A stretch of DNA of 54,180 bases. Origin: Haloferax larsenii JCM 13917. Lineage in GTDB: Archaea; Halobacteriota; Halobacteria; Halobacteriales; Haloferacaceae. Each line of letters opens with the position of its first letter. The stretch's first letter is position 1. This document shows positions 9,086 to 17,908 of the stretch, piece after piece. The notes beneath the pieces are model-generated. The model was not told the DNA's origin and ran no database searches. It saw only the letters and a program-made list of their open reading frames with translations. Location of the stretch: positions 135,917-190,096 of the forward strand of contig NZ_AOLI01000006.1 of the NCBI RefSeq assembly GCF_000336955.1. Direction: 5' to 3'. The position numbers and the translations under genes were made by a program.

Positions 9086-9346
9086 ATGGTTTATGAAACC
9101 ATCGCGTTCGCGCTGTTCGCCCTCATCACCGTGGGCTGCAGCCTGGGCGTCGTCCTCGTGCGGGACATCTGGCATTCCGCACTCCTGCTCGGGGGCGCGC
9201 TCTTGAGCGTCGCGGTGCACTACGTGATGTTGCAGGCGGAGTTCCTCGCCGCCATGCAGATCCTCGTCTACGTCGGCGGGGTACTGATTCTCATCACGTT
9301 CGCCGTGATGCTGACGCGTATCGACCCGGAGGTGAGTAGCACATGA
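9086..9346 (+). CDS. nuoJ1: Complex I subunit J, N-terminal half (NuoJ1)
   Basis: This 86-residue protein has three helices and corresponds to the N-terminal half of NuoJ, with the conserved SLGVVLVRDIWHSALLLGGAL stretch shortened here to positions 16-36. The frame is open from 9032, but the ATG at 9086 follows AAGGAG (9071-9076) and gives the family N-terminus MVYETIAF. The stop overlaps nuoJ2 by 4 bases. Haloarchaea typically split NuoJ in this way. Confidence 0.9.
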   Translation: MVYETIAFALFALITVGCSLGVVLVRDIWHSALLLGGALLSVAVHYVMLQAEFLAAMQILVYVGGVLILITFAVMLTRIDPEVSST

Positions 9347-9708
9347 CCACGAAACCGCAGTTGAAGCTCGGTTCACACCTCGTACCCGGTCTGGCGGCCG
9401 TCGGACTGTTCGCCGTGATGGCGGCAGTGTTCCTCGGCGCGTCGTTCCCGAACCCACAGGGCTTCGCAGATGGTGCCAACCTGACCGCGAGCATCGGCTA
9501 TACGATGTTCAACCTCGGGTTCGGCAGCGTCGAAGGCGAGAGCATGCTGGTCGCGTTCGAAATCATCGACCTCGTGCTCGTCGGCGCACTCGTCGGTGCC
9601 GTCCTCCTCGCTCGCCGCGACGAGGGTGGCTCGATGCGGACAATTCTGACCGACGGCGGTCGCGAACTCAAGCGCACGTTGTTCGACGACGAGGAGGGTG
9701 ACCGATAA
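9343..9708 (+). CDS. nuoJ2: Complex I subunit J, C-terminal half (NuoJ2)
   Basis: This 121-residue protein has two hydrophobic helices (about 12-33 and 66-88) and a charged tail. It matches the C-terminal half of NuoJ, where FEIIDLVLVGALVGAVLLAR resembles the final helix. The 4-base overlap with nuoJ1 and 1-base overlap with nuoK place it firmly in the complex. The split is normal for haloarchaea and is not a frameshift, since both parts have their own start. Confidence 0.88.
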   Translation: MTTKPQLKLGSHLVPGLAAVGLFAVMAAVFLGASFPNPQGFADGANLTASIGYTMFNLGFGSVEGESMLVAFEIIDLVLVGALVGAVLLARRDEGGSMRTILTDGGRELKRTLFDDEEGDR

Positions 9709-10010
9709 TGGTACCCGGACAGTATTACCTCGTCCTGTCGGCAGCCGTGTTCTGCATCGGTATCTTCGGCCTTCTCACCCGGAAGAACGCGCTGTTGTTC
9801 CTGATGTCGGTCGAACTGATGCTGAACGCCGCGAACATCAACCTCGTCGCGTTCTCCTACTACTGGGGTAACGTGACGGGACAGACGTTCGGTCTCTTCA
9901 CGATGGCGCTCGCCGCCGCCGAAGTCGCGGTCGGTATCGGTATCATCCTCGTACTGTACCGCAACTTCGACGGCGTGGACGTCACGAAGGCGACCACGAT
10001 GAGGTGGTAA
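9708..10010 (+). CDS. nuoK: Complex I subunit K (NuoK)
   Basis: This 100-residue protein has three helices, the standard NuoK size. The two membrane glutamates expected for proton translocation appear in LMSVELMLNAANIN and AAAEVAVGIGI. The start overlaps nuoJ2 by one base. nuoL begins 4 bases after the stop. Confidence 0.95.
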   Translation: MVPGQYYLVLSAAVFCIGIFGLLTRKNALLFLMSVELMLNAANINLVAFSYYWGNVTGQTFGLFTMALAAAEVAVGIGIILVLYRNFDGVDVTKATTMRW

Positions 10011-10014
10011 CTCT

Positions 10015-12039
10015 ATGGCAGGCATACTCGAATTCGCTCCGGCCATCGTCCTCCTCCCGTTCCTCTCGTTCCTGATCGCACTCGGAGCGGGGCGGTACAT
10101 GCCGAAGGGAGGCGCGCTGGCGGGTATCGGCGCGACGGCAGGCTCGTTCGCCCTCGCCGTGGCGACGTTCTTCGCCGTCAGTGGTGGACAGACGTACAAC
10201 CAACACATCTACACGTGGGCGACGGGCGTCGGTGACGCCGTCACGCTCGACTTCGGCCTCCTCATCGACCCGCTTTCGGCGATGATGCTGGTCATCGTGA
10301 CGCTCATCGCGTTCCTCGTCCACGTCTTCAGTCTCGGCTACATGAACGACGAAGGCGAGACGGGCCTTCCGCGGTACTACGCCGCACTCGGCCTGTTCAG
10401 CGCCTCCATGCTCGGGTTCGTCGTCTCGAGCAACCTGCTCATGGCGTTCATGTTCTTCGAGCTTGTGGGACTGTGTTCCTACCTGCTCATCGGCTTCTGG
10501 TTCCGCCAGGACGGCCCGCCGAGTGCAGCGAAGAAGGCATTCTTGGTCACCCGCTTCGGTGACTACTTCTTCCTCATCGGCGTCGTCGCGGTCTTCGCGA
10601 CGTTCGGCTCTGCGGCCTTCGCCGGCCCCGACGCCTTCCCGGTACTCGCCGAGGAAGCGCTCCACGGCGAACACTCGGTCAACACGTTCCTGGGCATGGG
10701 TGAAGAGGCGTGGTTCACCGTCGTCGGCCTCCTCGTTCTCGGGGGCGTCGTCGGTAAGTCCGCGCAGTTCCCCCTGCACACGTGGCTTCCGGACGCGATG
10801 GAAGGTCCGACCCCGGTCTCCGCACTCATCCACGCAGCGACGATGGTCGCGGCCGGTGTCTACCTCGTCGCCCGGATGTACGGCTTCTACGCGCTGACGC
10901 CGACGACGCTCGCCATCATCGCCCTCATCGGTGGCTTCACCGCTCTCTTCGCGGCGACGATGGGTGTCGTCAAAAAGGAAATCAAGCAGGTACTCGCGTA
11001 CTCGACCATCAGCCAGTACGGCTACATGATGCTCGGCCTCGGTGCCGGTGGCTACGTCGCGGCGACGTTCCACCTCATGACGCACGCCTTCTTCAAGGCG
11101 CTGCTCTTCCTCGGCGCCGGTTCGGTCATCATCGCCATGCACCACAACGAAAACATGTGGGACATGGGTGGCCTCAAGGACAAGATGCCCGTGACGTACT
11201 ACGCGTTCCTCTCCGGGTCGCTCGCACTCGCGGGTATCGTTCCCTTCGCAGGTTTCTGGTCCAAAGACGAAGTCCTGTACGAGACGCTTATCCACGGTCT
11301 CGGCGGCAGTCCGATTCTGCTCGCCGCCTACGCGATGGGCCTCCTCGCCGTCTTCTTCACCGGTTTCTACACCTTCCGCATGGTGTTCCTCACCTTCCAC
11401 GGTGAGCCACGGACCGAGACGGCACGGAACCCCCACGGCGTTCGCTGGAACGTCAAGGCTCCGCTCGCCGTTCTCGGCGTGCTCGCCGCGACGGCAGGGT
11501 TCGTCAACATGGTTCCCGTCGAGAAACTCCTCGGCATCAAGGGAATCGACTTCCTGCACCAGTTCCTCGACGGGAGCTTCAGCTCGCTGAACGCGCACCA
11601 CTACGCCGAAATCCTCCCGTACAGTTCGAGTTACATCGGCGGCGAGGCGACGACGGTCGCAATCGGTGCGGGCGTCTCGCTCGGCCTCGCACTCGCTGGT
11701 GCCGCGCTCGCGTACGTCCTGTACAACGTCCCCGAACCCGTCGAACACACGGAGAAGCTCGGGAGCATCAAGACCGTACTGTACAACAACTACTACCAGG
11801 ACGAGTACCAGGTCTGGATCGCAACGAGCGTCGTCCAGCCTATCTCGCGCGTCCTCGACAAGTTCGACCAGGGTATCGTCGACGGTGTCGTCAACGGCAT
11901 CTCCAGTGTGAGCCTGTTCGCTGGCAGCCGCATGAAGCGCATCCAGACCGGTGTCGTGAGTAATTACGCCGCACTGCTCACGCTCGGCCTGACGGCGCTG
12001 CTCCTTGGTCTCGGTCTGATCGGAGGTTGGTTCGCATGA
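10015..12039 (+). CDS. nuoL: Complex I antiporter-like subunit L (NuoL)
   Basis: This 674-residue, roughly 16-helix Mrp-type antiporter subunit acts as a proton channel of the distal membrane arm. Marks include MFFELVGLCSYLLIGFW, KSAQFPLHTWLPDAMEGPTPVSALIHAATMV (split here into its parts), and QVLAYSTISQYGYM with the essential lysines. The long C-terminal lateral helix region is present at about 590-640. The start is 4 bases after nuoK and the stop overlaps nuoM. Confidence 0.96.
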   Translation: MAGILEFAPAIVLLPFLSFLIALGAGRYMPKGGALAGIGATAGSFALAVATFFAVSGGQTYNQHIYTWATGVGDAVTLDFGLLIDPLSAMMLVIVTLIAFLVHVFSLGYMNDEGETGLPRYYAALGLFSASMLGFVVSSNLLMAFMFFELVGLCSYLLIGFWFRQDGPPSAAKKAFLVTRFGDYFFLIGVVAVFATFGSAAFAGPDAFPVLAEEALHGEHSVNTFLGMGEEAWFTVVGLLVLGGVVGKSAQFPLHTWLPDAMEGPTPVSALIHAATMVAAGVYLVARMYGFYALTPTTLAIIALIGGFTALFAATMGVVKKEIKQVLAYSTISQYGYMMLGLGAGGYVAATFHLMTHAFFKALLFLGAGSVIIAMHHNENMWDMGGLKDKMPVTYYAFLSGSLALAGIVPFAGFWSKDEVLYETLIHGLGGSPILLAAYAMGLLAVFFTGFYTFRMVFLTFHGEPRTETARNPHGVRWNVKAPLAVLGVLAATAGFVNMVPVEKLLGIKGIDFLHQFLDGSFSSLNAHHYAEILPYSSSYIGGEATTVAIGAGVSLGLALAGAALAYVLYNVPEPVEHTEKLGSIKTVLYNNYYQDEYQVWIATSVVQPISRVLDKFDQGIVDGVVNGISSVSLFAGSRMKRIQTGVVSNYAALLTLGLTALLLGLGLIGGWFA

Positions 12040-13565
12040 TAATCGAAGCGCTCATCGCAGTCACGTTCCTCGCCGCGCTGGTCACTTTCGTCGTGCCGGA
12101 CCGGTACGCCGGCAAGGCGGCCTTCGCGCTGAGTCTGGTTCCCGTTCTCGGGAGCCTCTACATGTGGCAACAGTACGACGCGAGCGGGAACGCCCTTCTC
12201 GGCGGGTCTGCCGCGTTCGAGACAGACATCGTCTGGCTGCAACTCGGCCAGTACGACCTTCACTGGTTGGTCGGCGTCGACGGCATCAGCATGCCGCTTA
12301 TCGTCCTGACCACCATCCTCACCACGCTCGCTATCGTCAGCGCGTGGACTCCCATCACGGAGCGTCAGTCCCAGTTCTTCGGTCTGATGCTCTTCATGGA
12401 GGCGAACCTGCTGGGCGTCTTCACGGCGCTCGACTTCTTCGTTTGGTTCGTCTTCTGGGAGGCCGTGCTCGTCCCGATGTACTTCCTCATCGGTGTCTGG
12501 GGCGGTCCCCGCCGCAAATACGCGGCTATCAAGTTCTTCGTCTACACGAACATCGCGTCGCTCGTGATGTTCATCGGGTTCATCTCCCTCGTGTTCGGCC
12601 TCGGTGACTCCATCTCGTCGCTGCGCCTGCCCGAAATCGCGCAGGCGCTGCAGGCCGGTCAACTCGGCGGCTTCGCCGGTCTCTCGGCCGGTGCGCTCGC
12701 GTCGGTCGCCTTCATCGCGATGTTCTTCGGATTCGCGGTGAAGGTTCCCGTCGCGCCGCTGCACACGTGGCTGCCCGACGCTCACGTCGAAGCACCCACG
12801 CCGGTGTCGGTCATGCTGGCGGGGGTCCTCCTGAAGATGGGTACATACGCCCTGCTCCGGTTCAACTTCACGATGCTGCCGGAGACGGCGCGAAGCTTCG
12901 CGCTGCCTATTGCCCTGCTGGCCGTCGCAAGCGTCATCTACGGCGCTCTCCTCGCGCTGGCCCAGCAGGACCTCAAGCGCATCGTCGCGTACTCCTCCGT
13001 CTCGTCGATGGGGTACGTCATCCTCGGTCTCATCGCCTACACCACCTACGGTGTCGGCGGTGCGACCTTCCAGATGGTCGCCCACGGCCTCATCTCCGGT
13101 CTGATGTTCATGGCCGTCGGCGTCATCTACAACACGACCCACACGCGCATGGTGACGGACATGTCCGGTGTGGCCGACAGAATGCCCGTCACGGCGGGCA
13201 TCTTCGTCGCCGGCGCGTTCGGTTACATGGGCCTTCCGCTCATGGCCGGCTTCGCGGCAGAGTTCTTCATCTTCAAGGGCGCGTTCGAGTCCACGGTGAT
13301 GGAGGCGATGCCGCTGTTCACGGGCGCGGCGATGTTCGGTATCGTCATCGTCGCGGGCTACCTGCTGTTCGCGATGCAGCGGACCCTGTTCGGACCGTTC
13401 GAGTTCGATGGTGACTACGAAATCACCGAAGCGCCGTTCCACGACGTCGCGCCGCTCGCGGTGCTTCTGCTCCTCACCATCGTCCTCGGTGTCTCTCCGG
13501 ACATCTTCTTCACGATGATTCAGGACGCAGTTAATCCGATTCTCGAACTGGGAGGTGCGTTCTAA
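12036..13565 (+). CDS. nuoM: Complex I antiporter-like subunit M (NuoM)
   Basis: This 509-residue homologue of NuoL has about 14 helices. Conserved features are FWEAVLVPMYFLIGVWGG, VKVPVAPLHTWLPDAH and KRIVAYSSVSSMGYV, which contain the proton-pathway Glu and Lys residues. The ATG at 12036 overlaps the nuoL stop (ATGA). The frame opens 9 bases earlier at a GTG, but the coupled ATG gives the better N-terminus. Confidence 0.96.
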   Translation: MIIEALIAVTFLAALVTFVVPDRYAGKAAFALSLVPVLGSLYMWQQYDASGNALLGGSAAFETDIVWLQLGQYDLHWLVGVDGISMPLIVLTTILTTLAIVSAWTPITERQSQFFGLMLFMEANLLGVFTALDFFVWFVFWEAVLVPMYFLIGVWGGPRRKYAAIKFFVYTNIASLVMFIGFISLVFGLGDSISSLRLPEIAQALQAGQLGGFAGLSAGALASVAFIAMFFGFAVKVPVAPLHTWLPDAHVEAPTPVSVMLAGVLLKMGTYALLRFNFTMLPETARSFALPIALLAVASVIYGALLALAQQDLKRIVAYSSVSSMGYVILGLIAYTTYGVGGATFQMVAHGLISGLMFMAVGVIYNTTHTRMVTDMSGVADRMPVTAGIFVAGAFGYMGLPLMAGFAAEFFIFKGAFESTVMEAMPLFTGAAMFGIVIVAGYLLFAMQRTLFGPFEFDGDYEITEAPFHDVAPLAVLLLLTIVLGVSPDIFFTMIQDAVNPILELGGAF

Positions 13566-15085
13566 TGACGCCACTGCAAACCGCTCCCGTCTGGACGGCA
13601 GCGGCCCCCGCGATTATCCTCGCGGCGACCGCGCTGCTCCTGTTGACCATCGACACCATCGACCCCGACACGACCAACAACGGCCTGCTCGCCACGACGG
13701 CGACCCTCGGGTCGCTCGCCGCTGGCGGTGTCGCCGCGTGGTTCCTCATGGCAGGGACCGGCATGGAGTCGACTGGTGGCGCAATCTCGCTGTACGGTGA
13801 CGCTCTCATCGTCGACGGGATGAGCCTGTTCTTCACGCTCATCTTCACCAGCGTCGCGGCGATGGTCTCTGTCGCCTCGTACGACTACCTCGCCGACGAG
13901 CAGTATCAGGGTGAGTTCTACTCGCTCGTGCTCCTCGCCGCCACGGGGATGACGCTCATGGCGATGTCGAACTCGCTGGCGACGGTCTTCGTCAGTCTCG
14001 AACTCGCATCGCTGCCGTCGTACGCGCTCGTCGCGTTCCTCAAGAAGAACCGCGGCAGCGTCGAAGCGGGTCTGAAGTACTTCCTCATCGGCGCGCTGTC
14101 GTCGGCGGTGTTCGCGTTCGGTATCAGCCTCGTGTACGCCGTCACCGGGTCGCTCGTGCTGCCCGACATCGCAGCGGGCCTCTCGGGTGCTGACGAACTC
14201 GTCGGCGTCCTCGGCCTCGGTGTGCTGATGATTGCCGGTGGCTTCGCGTTCAAGACCGCCTCCGTCCCGTTCCACTTCTGGGCGCCGGAGGCCTACGAGG
14301 GCGCACCTGCACCAATCAGCGCGTTCCTCTCGTCGGCGTCGAAGGCGGCCGGATTCGCCGTCGCCTTCCGCGTCTTCACGGTCGCGTTCCCGCTCGGGAC
14401 CATCTCGTCGCTCGGTCCGGGCGGCATCGACTGGTCGCTGCTCTTTGCGATTCTCGCCGTCGTCACGATGACGCTCGGTAACTTCGCCGCAGCGACGCAG
14501 CAGAACGTCAAGCGCATGCTCGCGTACTCCTCGATTGGTCACGCCGGCTACGCACTCATCGGTCTCGCGGCCATCACCGTCGACGGTGGTGCCGCGAACG
14601 GGAACGTGCTCGGCGCGAGTATGGCCCACCTGCTCGTCTACGGCTTCATGAACACGGGTGCGTTCCTGTTCATCGCCATGGTCGAGAAGTGGGGCATCGG
14701 CCGCACCTTCGAGGACTACAACGGCATCGCGTCGAAGGCGCCAATCGCCGCGACGGCGATGACCGTCTTCATGTTCTCGCTCGCAGGGCTGCCGCCGTTC
14801 GGCGGCTTCGTCTCGAAGTACGCCCTGTTCTACTCGGCTATCGAGTCCGGCTTCTGGTGGCTCGCCGCCGTCGGCGCGATGAACAGCGCACTGTCGCTGT
14901 TCTACTACAGCCGCGTCGTCAAGGCGATGTGGATCGAAGAGCCCGCGAAGTCGCTCGAAATCGGCAGCCAGCCGGTCGGTCTCTACGGCGCAGTCGTCTT
15001 CGCCGCCGTCGGGACGGTCCTGCTCCTGCCCGGGTTCCAGCCCGTCATCGAGACGGCCCAGACCGTCGCAGCGGCGCTCTTCTGA
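13565..15085 (+). CDS. nuoN: Complex I antiporter-like subunit N (NuoN)
   Basis: This 506-residue protein has about 14 helices and is the third antiporter-like subunit, adjoining NuoK and NuoJ in the assembled arm. Marks are FVSLELASLPSYALVAF, KTASVPFHFWAPEAYEGAP and KRMLAYSSIGHAGYALIG. The start overlaps the nuoM stop by one base. It is the last gene of the operon, and a T-rich terminator follows. Confidence 0.96.
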   Translation: MTPLQTAPVWTAAAPAIILAATALLLLTIDTIDPDTTNNGLLATTATLGSLAAGGVAAWFLMAGTGMESTGGAISLYGDALIVDGMSLFFTLIFTSVAAMVSVASYDYLADEQYQGEFYSLVLLAATGMTLMAMSNSLATVFVSLELASLPSYALVAFLKKNRGSVEAGLKYFLIGALSSAVFAFGISLVYAVTGSLVLPDIAAGLSGADELVGVLGLGVLMIAGGFAFKTASVPFHFWAPEAYEGAPAPISAFLSSASKAAGFAVAFRVFTVAFPLGTISSLGPGGIDWSLLFAILAVVTMTLGNFAAATQQNVKRMLAYSSIGHAGYALIGLAAITVDGGAANGNVLGASMAHLLVYGFMNTGAFLFIAMVEKWGIGRTFEDYNGIASKAPIAATAMTVFMFSLAGLPPFGGFVSKYALFYSAIESGFWWLAAVGAMNSALSLFYYSRVVKAMWIEEPAKSLEIGSQPVGLYGAVVFAAVGTVLLLPGFQPVIETAQTVAAALF

Positions 15086-15116
15086 GCGCGCTGTCGGGCT
15101 GAAAAGACTCGACTGC

Positions 15117-15130
15117 GATTTTCTTTATTT
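15117..15130 (+). terminator. T-rich terminator after nuoN
   Basis: The run CGATTTTCTTTATTTGG starts about 32 bases after the nuoN stop. In an otherwise GC-rich gap this T tract is the usual archaeal intrinsic termination signal. It overlaps the last codons of the convergent gene ending at 15125. Confidence 0.5.
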
Positions 15131-15508
15131 GGACTGCAACAACTCGGCGAGTGCCGACGCTAGCTCCTCGGACCGTCTGAGTGTCAGGCCGTCCGTCGTA
15201 ACGAAGACGCCGGAATCGGCGACCGTCACGCGGGTCATGTACCCCTCGTCGAACGCTCGAACGGTGTATTGGTAGTTTCCGAGTTCCGAGCCTTTGTAGG
15301 CGGTCCGCGCGTGGAAGCCGTCGGTCTCGTGCTCGACGAAGCCTGCAAGGTCGGCGTCGGCTTCGAGGTCCGACCGGAGGTAAAGCTGCTCGTACTGGTC
15401 GGGAGTAAAGTACGTCACACTGCGGAGGTCGTCGCCGACAGTGGTTCGACACGCCCTGACGAGTGACTCCGAACGGGAGTCAGAGACGAGATGCGATTCG
15501 AGTTCCAT
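15125..15508 (-). CDS. Conserved haloarchaeal protein (probably DUF7522)
   Basis: This 127-residue soluble acidic protein has no recognisable catalytic motif. From memory it matches the haloarchaeal DUF7522 family, with SVTYFTPDQYEQLYLRSDLE in the first half and the YTVRAFDEGY beta stretch later. The frame continues far upstream opposite the DHH gene. The candidate starts are ATG 15508 and ATG 15523. A TTATGG about 30 bases before 15508 favours 15508. It faces nuoN tail to tail and is divergent from the DHH gene. Function unknown. Confidence 0.75.
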   Translation of the reverse strand: MELESHLVSDSRSESLVRACRTTVGDDLRSVTYFTPDQYEQLYLRSDLEADADLAGFVEHETDGFHARTAYKGSELGNYQYTVRAFDEGYMTRVTVADSGVFVTTDGLTLRRSEELASALAELLQSK

Positions 15509-15598
15509 CCTATATTTTGTCATGTCATCACACACCATAACATCATCGGCGAACTGAATGACGGTAGGGTTTTGCGGCCAGAGACCGACCCTGGAGGT

Positions 15599-17056
15599 AT
15601 GGTCCGTCGCCTGGTTCTCGGGTGCAGCCTCTTCGGTGGTGACTTGCTGCGCACGCTCACCGACCGTCCTGGGTCGGTGACGGTCGTCACCGACCAGAAG
15701 GGCCGCGCCGAGGACCTCCGTGCCGAGGGTATCGACGCACTCTCCGGTGACCCAACAGACCGGGAGACGTTCCCCGATTCGGCCGACGTGGTCGTGGTCG
15801 CTGGTGACGACCCAGTAACCAACCGCGACGCTGCTGCTGCCGCCCGCGGCAACTTTCCCGACGCAGTTCTCGTCGTCCATCTCGGCGGGGGGCCGTCGAA
15901 CGCGATTCGGGACGAACTCGTCGACCTCGCAGACGAAGTTATCGACCCCCGTCAGGCGGTTCTCGACCGCATCGGCGACGCCATCGGGACGACACAGAGC
16001 GAACGCATCTACCGGCTCATGCGGGTGCTCCGGAACCTCGACGGCCCGCTGGCGGTGGTGATGCACGACAACCCCGACCCCGACGCCATCGCATCGGCGG
16101 TGGCACTGCAGGCGATTGCGAAGCGTGCGAACGTCGAGGCGACGGCGTGTTACTTCGGAGACATCAGCCACCAAGAGAACCGAGCGCTGGTCAATCTCCT
16201 CGAGTTAGACTTACACGAGTTCGACGAGACGCCGAACCTCGACGAGTACGACGGAATCGCGCTCGTCGACCACTCACGTCCCGGCGTCAACGACCGCCTG
16301 CCGCCGGACACCGTCGTCGACATCGTCATCGACCACCACCCGCCACGAGAGCCCGTCGAAGCGGCGTACGTGGACCTCCGGCGACGCGTCGGCGCGACGA
16401 GCACCGTCCTCGCGGAGTATCTCGACCGGTTGGGAATCGTCCCAGACGAGCACGTCGCGACCGCACTCTTGTTTGGCATCCGCGTCGACACCAACGATTT
16501 CACCCGCGAAGTCTCGACGGCCGACTTCGAGGCCGCCGCCTCGCTCGTTCCGCACGTCAATACCGACCTGCTACAGCGCGTCGAGACGCCGAGTATGACG
16601 TCCGAGACGATGGAGACGTTAGCGCGTGCCATCTCGAACCGTGACCAGCGCGGTCCTGCACTGACCTCGAACGTCGGCGACGTTCGCGACCGAGACGCCA
16701 TCGCACAGGCGTGTGACTACCTGCTCGGAATGGAAGGCGTCGATATCGCCATCGTCTACGGGTTGATGGACGGCACTGTCTACGTCTCTGGGCGAACACG
16801 TGGCACCGCAGTCGACCTCGGCGAGGTACTTCGCGACGCGCTCGGGTCTATCGGGAGCGCTGGCGGCCACGCGGACATGGCCGGGGCGCAGATTCCGCTC
16901 GGAATCCTCGACGCCGTCGGCGGCGACTCTCGCGAGTCGTTGGCGACCATCGTCACGGACATCGTCGCCGGGCGCATCTTCGAGACGCTCGAACACGCAC
17001 CGGCCGCACCGACGCTCGACTCGGACGTCGCCTTCGAATTCCCGCTCGACGAGTAG
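15599..17056 (+). CDS. DHH/DHHA1 phosphoesterase with N-terminal NAD-binding (TrkA-N-like) domain
   Basis: This 485-residue protein has three parts. A Rossmann domain (about 3-120) begins LVLGCSLFGGDLL and has VVVVAGDD. A DHH domain follows with HDNPDPDA (156-163), ALVDHS (D224), DHH (245-247) and D297. A DHHA1 domain carries SAGGHADMAGAQ near residue 425. DHH-DHHA1 enzymes hydrolyse nanoRNA, pAp or cyclic dinucleotides. All metal ligands are intact. The ATG at 15599 follows GGAGG after one base; the frame extends upstream to 15491 without family sequence. A CBS/ParB-like gene follows after 41 bases, so the pair is probably co-transcribed. The substrate is unproven. Confidence 0.85.
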   Translation: MVRRLVLGCSLFGGDLLRTLTDRPGSVTVVTDQKGRAEDLRAEGIDALSGDPTDRETFPDSADVVVVAGDDPVTNRDAAAAARGNFPDAVLVVHLGGGPSNAIRDELVDLADEVIDPRQAVLDRIGDAIGTTQSERIYRLMRVLRNLDGPLAVVMHDNPDPDAIASAVALQAIAKRANVEATACYFGDISHQENRALVNLLELDLHEFDETPNLDEYDGIALVDHSRPGVNDRLPPDTVVDIVIDHHPPREPVEAAYVDLRRRVGATSTVLAEYLDRLGIVPDEHVATALLFGIRVDTNDFTREVSTADFEAAASLVPHVNTDLLQRVETPSMTSETMETLARAISNRDQRGPALTSNVGDVRDRDAIAQACDYLLGMEGVDIAIVYGLMDGTVYVSGRTRGTAVDLGEVLRDALGSIGSAGGHADMAGAQIPLGILDAVGGDSRESLATIVTDIVAGRIFETLEHAPAAPTLDSDVAFEFPLDE

Positions 17057-17097
17057 TGCCCACACGTTTTTCCGGTCGGTCGCCCTACGTCGGGGAG

Positions 17098-17880
17098 ATG
17101 AGTGCCAAAGCGACCGTCAAGGAGTACATGACTCGCGAGGTCCAAACCGTCTCCCCGAGCGATACGGTCGCGGACGTCGCCCGTCGCATCGCCGAAAGCG
17201 ACGGTCACAACGGATTTCCGGTCTGTGACGGCCGAAAGGTCGAAGGCTTCGTGACCGCCCGTGACATTCTCCTCTCGAACGAGGGCGAGGCTATCGACAC
17301 GGTGATGGCGACCGATTTGGTCGTCGCCCATCCAGAGATGGACGTCACCGACGCCGCGCGTGTGATTCTCCGCTCCGGTATCCAGAAACTTCCCGTCGTC
17401 GACGACACCGGCAACCTCGTCGGTATCATCTCGAACACCGACGTGATACGGAGCCAAATCGAGCGCGCGACGCCGGAGAAAGTGGGGAAACTGATGCGCA
17501 CCCTCGAACAGATACACGGCATCACCGTCCACCAAGAGCGCCGGACCGTTTCACTCTCGGACCTCATTCCGACGCAGGCGCGCGTGTACGCCGACGAGTT
17601 AGAGGGCCGACAGTACGAACTCGAACGCGGCTTGGCGGAACCGCTCGTCGTCATCGACAACAAGGGAACGCTGCTTCTCGCAGACGGGCACCACCGCGTC
17701 CTCGCTGCGGACCGCACCGGCATCGAGACGATGGACGCGTACATCATCGTCATCGACGACCCCATCGAACTCGGTATGCAGCGCACCGCGGAGAAAGAGG
17801 GTCTCTCGTCTATCGACGACATCGATATCGTCGATTACGCTCGCCATCCACTCGTCGAGAGCACGCGCCGTCTTCAGTAA
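17098..17880 (+). CDS. Two-CBS protein with C-terminal ParB/sulfiredoxin-like domain
   Basis: This 260-residue cytosolic protein has a CBS pair at about 1-120 (VKEYMTREVQTVSP, GFVTARDILL, LVGIISNTDVI). A ParB/Srx-fold domain at about 145-230 carries the signature LLADGHHRVLAA. CBS pairs sense adenine nucleotides. The DGHHR-type ParB fold occurs in nucleases and in the archaeal ADP-dependent free-serine kinase SerK, so it could be a DNA-binding regulator or a nucleotide-regulated kinase. ATG 17098 is preceded by GGGGAG; the upstream GTG at 17056 overlaps the DHH stop but adds unlike sequence. It is probably in an operon with the DHH gene. Confidence 0.85.
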   Translation: MSAKATVKEYMTREVQTVSPSDTVADVARRIAESDGHNGFPVCDGRKVEGFVTARDILLSNEGEAIDTVMATDLVVAHPEMDVTDAARVILRSGIQKLPVVDDTGNLVGIISNTDVIRSQIERATPEKVGKLMRTLEQIHGITVHQERRTVSLSDLIPTQARVYADELEGRQYELERGLAEPLVVIDNKGTLLLADGHHRVLAADRTGIETMDAYIIVIDDPIELGMQRTAEKEGLSSIDDIDIVDYARHPLVESTRRLQ

Positions 17881-17908
17881 GAACGCAGAAGTCGCAGATG
17901 CGAGGGCG

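Noticed and set aside
9086-9708. Frameshifted nuoJ
   Set aside because: Two halves with separate starts overlap as ATGA, and this split is normal in haloarchaea, so it is not a frameshift.
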